From an uncultured Flavobacteriaceae bacterium (GTDB lineage Bacteria; Bacteroidota; Bacteroidia; Flavobacteriales; Flavobacteriaceae), in NCBI GenBank assembly GCA_947311815.1, contig CAMZMA010000249.1, positions 1 to 17,191 of the forward strand: a stretch of DNA of 17,191 nt, in the 5' to 3' direction. Position numbers and translations under genes: made by a program. The notes beneath the pieces were generated by a model. That model ran no database searches, was not told the DNA's origin, and saw only the letters and a program-made list of their open reading frames with translations. Below, in pieces: positions 1-6,370 of this stretch; the stretch's first letter is position 1; the number at the start of each line of letters is the position of its first letter.

Positions 1-1
1 A

Positions 2-1339
2 TCAATACTTTCTTTTCATTTCTTCTTCGAGCTTCTTCACCTTTATCCGCATCTGCTCGATAGTGCCTTGCGGGTTTTCTTTGCTGAATTCATCCGAAGA
101 GGGTATGGGGGTTCCACGCTTTTCCCAAAACTTCACCGCATCAATAAATGCAGTTCGGCTGGCCCAAGATGATTTTTTGAAATCTTGAACAAAGACTCGC
201 GCACTTAGTTTGCTTTCAAACTCCTTGCTCACGGCATCTTTTTCTGCCGCTGAGAGGGTATTGAAAGCTTCCTGGATAATCTGGGTGCATTCTTGCCTAA
301 AGGCGCTCTCGGAGCTTCTCAGGGCAGCTTTCAGAGTTTCCAGCTCATATTCAAGCTTTCGCCTTACGTCCCGCGCCGCATCAACTTCTTTTTGTCGGTC
401 CCGCTTCACTTCTTTTTCATGCTTAAAATCTTGCTCGATTGCTGATTTGAGGAAGCCACTTTTTGATGACTTAATTTTCCCACTCGAAGCCTGGTCGTTT
501 GCATAGTCTAACTTGCTAAGAACATATTCCTCGCCATGTTCGATTACCCAAGCCCGCGCGAGAGTTTTCGATATTCCTTCACGGATAAGCGCCTTATATG
601 CCCTTGTTTCATTGATATCGTCCTCTTCTTCCATTTCAATAAGTGAAAGCTGAGGGTTTGGCTTAATGGTAAAGCGAAGCCCTGTAACACTTCGGCCTTT
701 CATTCGCGTTTCGAGCTCTACATGGATATTTGAAAGCTTGTTCACTTCCTTCATTGCAGGCTGAATAACGTTCCGGTTCAATGCTTTGAAAGGCTTGTAG
801 CTGGACATTTGATCCACAGCCATAAGCTTGCGGAAAATATCCACATCCCACCAGGATGTATGCCCGATATTAACAAAACGAAAACAGTTTTCGTACAACA
901 CCAAAGCATGTGAGCTATTCATTTCTCGAAGAACGCTCAGATTTATTTTTGAATACGTATCTGGGTGATACAGCTTTTCAGCCAGGGAGCGCTCATAGCG
1001 ATACGTGCAGGTTCCACCCTTAATTTTTGCGTAGGGGAGGAGTACCATAGCCTCCCAGGACTGCTCGCCATCGTCTTCCATCACGTCGAATTCGACAACG
1101 GTTTCCATCAACCCTTTGAGTGAGGCCTTTAGATACGCGAGGTTTTTACTGTCAAAACCTATCATTTCACACAGAACGCTGGTGCTGATAGAGTGCTGAT
1201 TATCTGTAAGTAAACCATCATACGCATTATACAAAAGCGCATTCACGAGCTTACGCTGCAAGAGTGAAAGCTTTGCATTGATATGAATAGCCGCAACGTG
1301 CTTCTTCAATATCTGTTTGTTTTCTTTAGGTTTTGTCAA
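2..1339 (-). CDS. Rep_3 family plasmid replication initiator
   Basis: This 445-residue protein is the plasmid replication initiator; it would bind the iterons just upstream and open the origin. The N-terminal part (about residues 12-240) has the Rep_3 pattern: KKHVAAIHINAKLSLLQRKL, then LLYNAY, then two winged-helix modules including SHALVLYENCFRFV and KPFKALNRNVIQPAMKEVN. A middle segment (about 245-310, RAYKALIREGISKTLARAWV ... SGFLKSAI) matches the small C-terminal helical domain of many proteobacterial Rep_3 proteins. The rest is charged and likely coiled coil (about 310-375). The only plausible start is TTG (1337-1339), because no in-frame ATG precedes the conserved KKHVAAIHI block. No good Shine-Dalgarno is visible. 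Just upstream is an inverted repeat (1350-1383) whose arms resemble half an iteron, which suggests autorepression by Rep dimers. The stop (TGA, positions 2-4) touches the window edge. Confidence 0.92.
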   Translation of the reverse strand: MTKPKENKQILKKHVAAIHINAKLSLLQRKLVNALLYNAYDGLLTDNQHSISTSVLCEMIGFDSKNLAYLKASLKGLMETVVEFDVMEDDGEQSWEAMVLLPYAKIKGGTCTYRYERSLAEKLYHPDTYSKINLSVLREMNSSHALVLYENCFRFVNIGHTSWWDVDIFRKLMAVDQMSSYKPFKALNRNVIQPAMKEVNKLSNIHVELETRMKGRSVTGLRFTIKPNPQLSLIEMEEEDDINETRAYKALIREGISKTLARAWVIEHGEEYVLSKLDYANDQASSGKIKSSKSGFLKSAIEQDFKHEKEVKRDRQKEVDAARDVRRKLEYELETLKAALRSSESAFRQECTQIIQEAFNTLSAAEKDAVSKEFESKLSARVFVQDFKKSSWASRTAFIDAVKFWEKRGTPIPSSDEFSKENPQGTIEQMRIKVKKLEEEMKRKY

Positions 1340-1349
1340 AGCTCAGCTC

Positions 1350-1383
1350 ATGGTGTATTGGGTTTTGTATATCTTTACACCAT
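1350..1383. promoter_or_regulatory. Inverted repeat upstream of rep, likely Rep autoregulatory operator
   Basis: ATGGTGTA (1350-1357) and TACACCAT (1376-1383) form a perfect 8-bp inverted repeat 11 bp upstream of the rep TTG start. The arms share the TACACC core of the iterons (ATACACCT). In Rep_3 plasmids, half-iteron inverted repeats at the rep promoter are bound by Rep dimers to repress rep. That role here is an inference from position and sequence. Confidence 0.5.
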
Positions 1384-1457
1384 TCTATCTGATTCTAATA
1401 GAACGCAAATCTTTTTGATTGTAATTTTAATTTTAATTTGAAAGGAAAAAACGAATC

Positions 1458-1762
1458 GCCCCATAAACATACACCTTAAGACAAGGAGAGGGATTCGTGC
1501 AGGTCGATAATTATCTGAGTTTTCCCTATGTAATCAGCTTCTTAAGGGGGTCGCCCCATATTTATACACCTTTGCCCCCATAAACATACACCTTAAGAAG
1601 GAAGTAATGGGATAAAATAGCGGTTTATCAATGACTTACAGTATAGCAATAAGGTCGCCCCATATTTATACACCTTTGCCCCATATCCATACACCTCACG
1701 CCCCATATTTATACACCCATTACCCCACAAACATACACCTCACGCCCCATATCCATACACCT
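1458..1762 (+). repeat. Iteron array of the replication origin (eight 19-bp copies)
   Basis: Eight direct copies fit GCCCCATA-NNN-ATACACCT: 1458-1476, 1553-1571, 1575-1593, 1657-1675, 1678-1696, 1700-1718, 1722-1740 and 1744-1762. The copy at 1575 is preceded by one extra base inside its C run, the copy at 1700 ends in C, and the copy at 1722 starts ACCCCACA. Clustered copies are spaced 21-22 bp, two helical turns, as expected for Rep monomers on one face of the DNA. The middle triplet is TTT, AAC or TCC. The TTT copies contain TTATACACC, one base from a DnaA box. A 10-bp inverted repeat (1538-1547 and 1591-1600) encloses the second and third copies. Confidence 0.93.
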
Positions 1763-1920
1763 AACACCCCGTAGAGCCTTGATATAAAGCCATTATTTAG
1801 GCCCTAAACGTTTTAAACGTTCTTATTAAACATATTAAACAACAACAGAGAGGCTTCGCCTTCTGTTTTTCGGTTGTTGCTTTCTTTTAATAATTTTTTT
1901 GGGGTGAAAAAGAAAAAAGA
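1763..1920. other. AT-rich flank of the iterons, probable oriV melting region
   Basis: This gene-free stretch between the iterons and the primase gene is rich in A and T. It contains a near-palindrome (AACGTTTTAAACGTT at about 1807-1821), TTAAACATATTAAAC, and a run of T at 1893-1900. Such a tract beside iterons is where Rep_3 origins usually melt. A terminator-like hairpin also lies here (separate entry). Confidence 0.5.
1844..1870 (-). terminator. Hairpin downstream of the primase gene
   Basis: ACAG(A)AGG pairs with CCTTCTGT across a CTTCG-type loop, with one bulged G. Read on the minus strand it is followed by GTTGTTGTTT; read on the plus strand by TTTTT. It lies 50 bp beyond the primase stop, so it probably ends primase transcription before the iterons. 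The flanking AACAAC/GTTGTT can extend the stem. Confidence 0.5.
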
Positions 1921-2847
1921 CTACGAGTTCGTTTTTACAAACCAGTCATTGAGATCATCATAGCTCTGATAATGTCCGCGCATGTCTGCGATTTTTTTGC
2001 CTTCAGCGTTCTCGAGAAAAAACTCGGTGCAGATATTTCCCATATCATCATTATCCAAATACAAGCGGACTTCCTCGACCTGTTCAGCTTGAATGTAGGG
2101 CAAGGCCCGATTTCGCATTGCGCCGGAATTGAGAACCAAAACACTCGCTTCGAGCTTTGTTTTTCTCTTCAGTGTTAAATACGTCAGAAAATCTATGAAG
2201 CCTTCGAAAATGAAAAGTTGCGCCGTATTTGTTCCCGGATGGAAAGCAACGTTCTTTCCGACCCCCACAAAGCCCTTAAAGAGCACGTTACGCACCTCAA
2301 ACCCATCTCCAGAGGGGTAAGCCAGCCCAAAATACTTCGAAGGGCCTCCACGGCGCTTAAAATCGATTTCAGAAACATAGCTTTTGGCAATTTCAGGATC
2401 GATTTTACGCTTTTCGAGATACTGCAATAGGGCAGGGTGCTGAAGAGGCTTTATTGCTACCATTTCTAGCGCCGTATTTTTTTCTTTTTCACCCGCAGAA
2501 TTTCCGCGCGTAGCGCGGTCGCCGCCGTTTCTATTTTGAGCTGTTGAGCTTGTTCCAAAATGCAGCCCACTTCGTTCCAGACGCCACAAAGCATCCCGAA
2601 CATCACAGGAACAAAGTTCCACCACCAGGTCGATAATGTTCCCGCCAACAGCAAGGCCATGGTCGAACCAAAGGTTTTTGGATGAATCAACTTTGAACGA
2701 AGGGGTGCTATCACCATCTCGAATGGGGCTGTGATACCAAAGCTCCCGTCCACCTAGACGCGTTTTTACAGGCTTGATCCCCTGGCTTTCCAGGTAACGG
2801 TCAATCGGGATATTTCGGGCTTGATCTGCTCTCATAATCGGGCGCAC
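1921..2847 (-). CDS. Toprim-domain DNA primase (DnaG/CHC2-like) of the plasmid
   Basis: This 308-residue protein is probably a plasmid primase laying primers at the origin or after mobilization. The N-terminal part (about residues 10-95) has the primase zinc-finger fold pattern (YLESQGIKPV ... WYHSPIRDGDSTPSFKV ... LWFDHG ... GGNIIDLV), but the zinc-binding Cys/His set is not kept, as in a plasmid and transposon subgroup of these proteins. The Toprim core follows: LFIFEGFIDFL with Glu215, VLVLNSGA at 237-243, and RLYLDNDDMG with acidic residues 265-268. A Gly/Arg/Lys-rich linker (about 100-125, containing AGEKEK) separates the two. GTG at 2845-2847 gives the full length; the ATG at 2833-2835 (MRADQARNIP) is equally possible, and neither has a clear Shine-Dalgarno. 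A promoter is visible upstream. The Rep gene on the other side of the iterons has the same orientation. Confidence 0.88.
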   Translation of the reverse strand: MRPIMRADQARNIPIDRYLESQGIKPVKTRLGGRELWYHSPIRDGDSTPSFKVDSSKNLWFDHGLAVGGNIIDLVVELCSCDVRDALWRLERSGLHFGTSSTAQNRNGGDRATRGNSAGEKEKNTALEMVAIKPLQHPALLQYLEKRKIDPEIAKSYVSEIDFKRRGGPSKYFGLAYPSGDGFEVRNVLFKGFVGVGKNVAFHPGTNTAQLFIFEGFIDFLTYLTLKRKTKLEASVLVLNSGAMRNRALPYIQAEQVEEVRLYLDNDDMGNICTEFFLENAEGKKIADMRGHYQSYDDLNDWFVKTNS

Positions 2848-2867
2848 TTTAGGAATTTATCCATCAT

Positions 2868-2895
2868 ATTATACCCGAAATTTGATTGATAACAA
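2868..2895 (-). promoter_or_regulatory. Sigma70-type promoter of the primase gene
   Basis: On the minus strand TTGTTA (complement of 2890-2895) is followed after 16 nt by a perfect TATAAT (complement of 2868-2873), about 30 bp before the primase start. A 13-bp direct repeat, TTTATCCATCATA on the plus strand, occurs at 2856-2868 and 2901-2913. It brackets this promoter and may be an operator. Confidence 0.65.
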
Positions 2896-2937
2896 ATCCG
2901 TTTATCCATCATAGAAAAGGATGAACGATGCGGATAA

Positions 2938-3109
2938 GGGGAGGGGGCTTCCACTGAGTCTTGTAAGTGTATCGCTGCCCCTTCCTGTCAAAAACCGCGC
3001 TTCCTTTGTCGCGAACGGTTTTCATGCCCTGCGGGTGACAGGTGCGGGGAGTGCGCGATAGACTTCCAATGTCTCAGTTCGAGGCAATTTATTTCCTAGC
3101 ATTTCGCAC
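2938..3109 (+). promoter_or_regulatory. Conserved leader, copy 1 (upstream of the DUF3768 gene)
   Basis: This 172-nt leader is homologous to 5816-5992. Shared blocks in order: GGGGAGGGGG (2938), GAGTCTTGTAA (2956), CGCTG, TCAAAAACCGC, GGGTGACAGG, AGTGCGCG (3050-3057), then a small hairpin CTC-AGTTC-GAG (3073-3083) followed by TTTATTT. AGTGCGCG lies exactly 60 nt before the ATG, as in copy 2. It may be a structured 5' leader or attenuator, or an extended promoter/operator region; the sequence does not decide. Confidence 0.55.
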
Positions 3110-3367
3110 ATGACGAACGCACGAACACGAGCTATTGCCGAGCTCAATGATACGGCACGAACCACATTTATTGGCTGCAAACTTTTCGTTACCAGCGGCG
3201 TTTCCGAGCTGGAGCAGGACCAAAAGATATTTACCCAGGTCCGAGAATATAGCAATTTCAACGAAGACAATGACCCATACGGCGAACACGATTTCGGGCG
3301 TTTCGAAATGGCAGGAGAAATTCTGTATTGGAAATTTGATTACTACGACCAAAACGTCGAGCATTGA
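3110..3367 (+). CDS. DUF3768 family protein, truncated by an in-frame TGA
   Basis: The 85-residue product belongs to DUF3768, a small family of unknown function found mainly in alphaproteobacteria and their plasmids. The recognisable parts are IAELND near the N-terminus and the signature DNDPYGEHDFGRFE ... YWKFDYYDQN. The frame stops at TGA (3365-3367), but the family's usual C-terminal block (SPDPSNPAV ... VLTILLAEEW) continues in the same frame up to a TAG at 3434-3436. In relatives the position of the TGA is usually a glycine or similar residue, so a GGA-to-TGA or CGA-to-TGA change is the simplest reading. The result is either a recent nonsense pseudogene or a gene read through at UGA. The ATG at 3110 sits at the end of the conserved leader; a strong terminator follows at 3451. 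Confidence 0.8.
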   Translation: MTNARTRAIAELNDTARTTFIGCKLFVTSGVSELEQDQKIFTQVREYSNFNEDNDPYGEHDFGRFEMAGEILYWKFDYYDQNVEH

Positions 3368-3436
3368 TCTCCAGACCCAAGCAATCCGGCAGTAACAACC
3401 CGGGTTTTGACAATACTCCTGGCTGAAGAATGGTAG
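3368..3436 (+). pseudogene. In-frame continuation of the DUF3768 gene beyond the TGA
   Basis: Twenty-two codons directly after the TGA read SPDPSNPAVTTRV then LTILLAEEW and end in TAG. This is the C-terminal signature of DUF3768 proteins, so these bases were coding in the ancestor and have kept the frame with no indel. The full frame, 3110-3436, would give 108 residues, the normal size for the family. Confidence 0.8.
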
Positions 3437-3450
3437 GGCAGGGCAGTTTC

Positions 3451-3479
3451 ACGGGGCGAGTAATTCGTCCCGTTTTTTT
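3451..3479 (+). terminator. Rho-independent terminator after the DUF3768 gene
   Basis: ACGGGGCGA (3451-3459) pairs over nine positions (one G-T) with TCGTCCCGT (3465-3473) around a GTAAT loop, followed by seven T. It lies just past the TAG that ends the extended frame. Confidence 0.9.
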
Positions 3480-3526
3480 ATTATTTCAATCCAAAACTAT
3501 GAACACAAAAACCATCTGAGAAACTT

Positions 3527-3555
3527 TTGACAAAAAGGCGACTTCTCGCACAATA
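3527..3555 (+). promoter_or_regulatory. Possible promoter of the methyltransferase-like gene
   Basis: A consensus -35 TTGACA (3527-3532) is followed after 17 nt by ACAATA (3550-3555), a weak -10. It lies between the preceding terminator and the gene at 3619. Confidence 0.4.
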
Positions 3556-3586
3556 AATCCGAGCCAAAACCAGCTCACCAATCAAA

Positions 3587-3611
3587 CCACCAGTCTTTCA
3601 CAAGCTGGTGG
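3587..3611 (+). promoter_or_regulatory. Hairpin over the ribosome-binding region of the methyltransferase-like gene
   Basis: CCACCAG (3587-3593) and CTGGTGG (3605-3611) form a perfect 7-bp stem with an 11-nt loop, ending 7 nt before the ATG at 3619. It overlaps the possible Shine-Dalgarno (GGAAG), so it could limit translation from that start and favour the ATG at 3649, which has AGGGG upstream. Confidence 0.4.
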
Positions 3612-3618
3612 AAGCCAG

Positions 3619-4428
3619 ATGAAAGACCCCAAACAAAGGGGCAGGGCAATGACCTACCAAAACGAACACGAAGGCTTTTCTGAATTCCTGAAAACCTTCA
3701 AAGACATTGCGCGGCACAAACACCGCTATGATGTATTTCGAGATTTTGTGACGATGGCAGCTTGTTCCCTTCACAATAGTCTCGCGAAAGACGAGAAACG
3801 TGAAGCGGAATATATGCAGATTATCGGCAACTATGAGAAGAAAGACCAGGAAGCATTTCCAACACTTCTTTCTATCCTGGTTGCGCTTCTGGAAAACGAA
3901 CCCCGCGATATTCTCGGGCCGCTTTACATGCAGCTCGAAATATCTAGCAAAGACCAGGGGCAGTTTTTCACACCGCCGGAGCTTTCCGAGCTTATGGCCG
4001 CGATAACATACGGCCCAGATTTGACGAACTTGAAACAGGATTTTATCACGCTTTCCGAACCCGCTTGCGGGGCAGGGGGCATGGTGCTTTCTTTTGTGAA
4101 AATCTTGATTTCTCACAAACACAATCCAGCCGAAAAGCTTTGGGTGCAGTGCATTGATGTGGACCGCATGTCCGCGCTTATGTGCTATATTCAACTTACC
4201 CTCTGGAATGTTCCTGGCGAGATTATCGTCGGAAATACGCTGACCTGGGAACTTCGAGAAGTTTGGTACACGCCTGCCCACCATATGGGATTTTGGGCGA
4301 ACAAACTTGCTCGGCGCGAAGAAGAGGCGGAACCAGCGCCACAAATAACAGCAGAAGAAACCAAACGGCCAGAACCGGCTCGGGAGGATACTTCAGCAGA
4401 TCCAAAGCAGTTTGACTTTGGATTTTAG
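3619..4428 (+). CDS. N6-adenine DNA methyltransferase-like protein (plasmid type)
   Basis: This 269-residue protein resembles the N-terminal and SAM-binding parts of type I modification subunits (N6_Mtase family) and belongs to a short plasmid-borne group often annotated as N-6 DNA methylase. Visible features are the GQFFTPPELSELMA stretch (about 113-126) and motif I SEPACGAGGMVL (about 148-159), the SAM-binding loop; QCIDVDRMSALMCYIQLTLW follows. The catalytic motif IV (N/D-P-P-Y/F) is not present: the chain runs from GNTLTWELREVWYTPAHH into an acidic, Pro/Ala-rich tail ending FDFGF. It may therefore bind SAM without methylating, or use an atypical site. The start is uncertain: ATG 3619 (hairpin overlaps its RBS) or ATG 3649 (AGGGG 8 nt upstream). 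It is monocistronic, with its own terminator. Confidence 0.85.
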   Translation: MKDPKQRGRAMTYQNEHEGFSEFLKTFKDIARHKHRYDVFRDFVTMAACSLHNSLAKDEKREAEYMQIIGNYEKKDQEAFPTLLSILVALLENEPRDILGPLYMQLEISSKDQGQFFTPPELSELMAAITYGPDLTNLKQDFITLSEPACGAGGMVLSFVKILISHKHNPAEKLWVQCIDVDRMSALMCYIQLTLWNVPGEIIVGNTLTWELREVWYTPAHHMGFWANKLARREEEAEPAPQITAEETKRPEPAREDTSADPKQFDFGF

Positions 4429-4453
4429 AAAGAGCCCCCAAGTGGGGCTTTTT
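4429..4453 (+). terminator. Rho-independent terminator after the methyltransferase-like gene
   Basis: AGCCCC (4433-4438) pairs with GGGGCT (4444-4449) around CAAGT, with T at 4449-4453. The stem lies right after the TAG stop. Confidence 0.88.
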
Positions 4454-4470
4454 CATGATTATTTGCTAAT

Positions 4471-4523
4471 TGGATATAAATGAATATAAATGGATATGAT
4501 TAGACACTTAAATGGATATCCAT
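4471..4523 (+). promoter_or_regulatory. Tandem 10-bp repeats and palindrome at the fic start, probable operator
   Basis: Three tandem decamers, TGGATATAAA (4471), TGAATATAAA (4481) and TGGATATGAT (4491), are followed by TGGATATCCA (4513), which lies within the perfect palindrome ATGGATATCCAT (4512-4523) that includes the first bases of the fic ATG. Repeat sites over a start codon suggest autoregulation, perhaps by the winged-helix C-terminus of the Fic protein. No other promoter is evident. Confidence 0.5.
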
Positions 4524-5574
4524 GAACCTCTCAAAACTAGATATAACGCCCGACCTTCTGAAGCTTATCGCGGAAATTGATGAATTCAAAGGCAGTTGGA
4601 AGATTTTGAAAACGCTCTCGCCCGAGCGCCTGCAATCCTTGCGCCATGTGGCAACGATAGAAAGCATCGGATCTTCGACGCGTATCGAAGGCGCTAAACT
4701 TTCCGACCGTGAGGTGGAAAAGCTCACGCAGGGGCTTTCCACCCAATCTTTTACTTCGCGAGACGAGCAGGAAGTCGCTGGATACGCGCAGGCAATGGAC
4801 CTGATTTTTGAAAGCTACAACGATATCGCACTTTCGGAAAATTATGTGAAACAGTTGCACCGCGACCTGCTTCGCCACTCCGAGAAGGACGAGCGGCATC
4901 GGGGCGAATTCAAAAAATTTGCCAACTCTGTTGAAGCTTTTGATCCAGACGGGAAAAGCCTGGGCGTGATTTTTGAGACCACCAGCCCTTTTGATACCCC
5001 TCGCAAAATGCAGGAACTTTTGCACTGGACCCGTGAAGTTCTGGAAGATAAAAGCCTGCACCCGCTCCTTGTTGCAGGAATATTCACAGTTGTATTTTTG
5101 GCCATCCATCCTTTTCAGGATGGAAACGGGCGCTTGTCGCGGATTTTGACCTCGCTTATATTGCTGAAGGCAGGGTATAATTATATCCCCTACGCCTCGC
5201 TGGAAAGCGTGATCGAGAAGAACAAAGAAAGCTACTACCTTTCTTTGCGCCGCACCCAGACGACATTGGAAAGCGATAATCCCGATTGGCTTCCCTGGCT
5301 TCGTTTCTTTATGACTTCGCTGAAACGACAAAAAGACCATTTGAGCGTGAAGCTCGAACAGCAATCGCAGCCGAAAACCAAAGGGCTTCCAAAAGAAAGC
5401 CTGCAAATTCTCGAGTATGTAAACGAGCATGGACAAATCACCACCATCCTTGCCCAAGAGCTGACCGGACTGCTTCGACCCACGGTTCGGGCGCGGCTGA
5501 CAAAACTGGTATCCCAGGGCCACTTGCAGCTTTATGGAAAGGGCAGGGGTGCTTTTTATGAAAAACCTGAATAA
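4522..5574 (+). CDS. Fic family protein (predicted AMP-transferase) with C-terminal winged helix
   Basis: This 350-residue protein is predicted to transfer AMP (or another nucleotide moiety) from a nucleotide to a hydroxyl side chain of a target protein. The Fic motif HPFQDGNGRLSR is complete (196-207), with catalytic His196 and the anion-binding DGNGR. Upstream, SSTRIEG (51-57) matches the (S/T)xxxE(G/N) inhibitory helix; Glu56 would block the active site, so this is a self-inhibited Fic with the helix N-terminal to the Fic core. The C-terminus (about 285-345, ILEYVNEHGQITTILAQELT ... VRARLTKLVSQGHL) is a winged-helix DNA-binding domain. It is followed 17 nt later by a small RHH gene. The tandem repeats over its start suggest self-control. 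Partners and targets cannot be told from sequence. Confidence 0.93.
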   Translation: MNLSKLDITPDLLKLIAEIDEFKGSWKILKTLSPERLQSLRHVATIESIGSSTRIEGAKLSDREVEKLTQGLSTQSFTSRDEQEVAGYAQAMDLIFESYNDIALSENYVKQLHRDLLRHSEKDERHRGEFKKFANSVEAFDPDGKSLGVIFETTSPFDTPRKMQELLHWTREVLEDKSLHPLLVAGIFTVVFLAIHPFQDGNGRLSRILTSLILLKAGYNYIPYASLESVIEKNKESYYLSLRRTQTTLESDNPDWLPWLRFFMTSLKRQKDHLSVKLEQQSQPKTKGLPKESLQILEYVNEHGQITTILAQELTGLLRPTVRARLTKLVSQGHLQLYGKGRGAFYEKPE

Positions 5575-5591
5575 TATTTTGAGAAAACACT

Positions 5592-5747
5592 ATGACCAAA
5601 TATAGCACCATCACACTGGATATTGAAACCGAGCATATGGCCTGGTTGAAAGATGAAGCCAAGCGAACAGGCCGCTCAATCGAGGAAATTGTAGAGCAAG
5701 CTCTCAGGCTATATCTGGCAAATTATGAGCCCGACACGCAGGCTTAA
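5592..5747 (+). CDS. Small ribbon-helix-helix (CopG/Arc-like) protein
   Basis: This 51-residue protein starts 17 nt after fic and is probably co-transcribed with it. MTKYSTITLDIETEHMAWL resembles the beta strand and first helix, and EAKRTGRSIEEIVEQALRLYL the second helix, of ribbon-helix-helix DNA-binding proteins, which act as dimers. Such proteins are often antitoxins or autoregulators. Its place behind fic suggests a regulator of that gene, though the Fic already carries its own inhibitory helix. It is short, so the family call rests on pattern only. Confidence 0.7.
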   Translation: MTKYSTITLDIETEHMAWLKDEAKRTGRSIEEIVEQALRLYLANYEPDTQA

Positions 5748-5815
5748 GCCACCTATTTTTTCTTTTCACCCGCAAAGATTTTCAGACGAAATACCCTTCG
5801 CCAATGACCGTGCTA

Positions 5816-5992
5816 GGGGAGGGGGTTTCAATCAGAGTCTTGTAATTCTACCGCTGGTGCTTGGTATCAATAACCGCCCTCGGTAAGGATGGGATCATCA
5901 TCCGAGTGACCGGATTTTTGACACCTTCGCACAGTGCGCGGTTTTCTTACTACGCCTCAAATTGAGGTGTTTTATTTTATCATTTTTTGATT
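5816..5992 (+). promoter_or_regulatory. Conserved leader, copy 2 (upstream of the Api92-like gene)
   Basis: This 177-nt region is homologous to 2938-3109. Shared blocks: GGGGAGGGGG (5816), GAGTCTTGTAA (5835), CGCTG, TCAATAACCGC, GAGTGACCGG, AGTGCGCG (5933-5940), hairpin CCTC-AAATT-GAGG, TTTATTTT, then the ATG at 5993. AGTGCGCG-to-ATG is 60 nt and hairpin loop centre-to-ATG is 32 nt in both copies. The long-range stem possible in copy 1 (2940-2948 with 2977-2985) is not kept here, so no common fold beyond the last hairpin is claimed. Confidence 0.55.
5952..5979 (+). terminator. Terminator-like hairpin inside leader copy 2 (attenuator candidate)
   Basis: ACGCCTC (5952-5958) pairs with GAGGTGT (5964-5970, one G-T) around AAATT, followed by TTTATTTT. 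It has the look of an intrinsic terminator but stands only 23 nt before the ATG of the next gene, so it could be an attenuator, or it may end transcription from the fic-RHH unit. Confidence 0.55.
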
Positions 5993-6370
5993 ATGCCAAA
6001 TTGGAATTACAACGAGGTAACCATAGATGCGCCAGCGATGGAGGTGCAGAAGTTTCTTATTCTTGATAATGGAGAATACCGCTTCAACATGCACAAAATA
6101 TTTCCAGAAGTTTTCACAAGTCGCGATCCGATAGGGGATGAAAACTGGGACTACAATTGGGCCTGCAATAACACCGGTTCAAAATGGTTTCCGGGCGTTG
6201 CTGGCGTTATGGCTGCCAGTGATGATCAAGCTTATATTTCTTACGATACGGCTTGGGCCCCAAATAATCTCTTGCTGCAAAGGCTCAGTAAAATTACCGG
6301 TTGGAAAATTGAGAATATATACGAAGAACCAGGTATGAGTTTTGAGGGAACTTATATTTGCAAATCCTGA
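5993..6370 (+). CDS. Api92-like / DUF1281-type ferredoxin-fold protein, ending at an in-frame TGA
   Basis: The 125-residue product (counted from ATG 5993; an upstream TTG at 5987 is unlikely) resembles Api92-like proteins of phages and mobile elements: MPNWNYNEVTI at the start, WACNNTGSKWFPG in the middle (the usual 'W...N.GTKW' block), then SYDTAWAPNNLLLQRLSKIT and YEEPGMSFEGTYI (the usual 'DTAWSPP' and 'YEEPG..F.G' blocks). The biochemical role of the family is unknown. The TGA at 6368-6370 falls in ICKS-TGA-KVLLDEE, and the frame stays open for 45 more codons. Fragments after the EEPG block are common in relatives, which suggests that the TGA replaces a sense codon such as GGA. It is preceded by the conserved leader. 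Confidence 0.75.
   Translation: MPNWNYNEVTIDAPAMEVQKFLILDNGEYRFNMHKIFPEVFTSRDPIGDENWDYNWACNNTGSKWFPGVAGVMAASDDQAYISYDTAWAPNNLLLQRLSKITGWKIENIYEEPGMSFEGTYICKS

Noticed and set aside
1458..1762. CRISPR array
   Set aside because: The units are direct 19-bp repeats with 2-3 bp between most copies and no unique spacers; they sit next to a Rep_3 gene and are iterons.
2940..2985. Conserved long stem in the leader (2940-2948 with 2977-2985)
   Set aside because: It pairs over nine positions in copy 1 but the matching bases in copy 2 do not pair, so there is no covariation support.
2938..5992. A tRNA (possible UGA suppressor) in the leaders
   Set aside because: No cloverleaf, no T-arm GTTCRANYC pattern and no suitable anticodon arm could be found in either copy.
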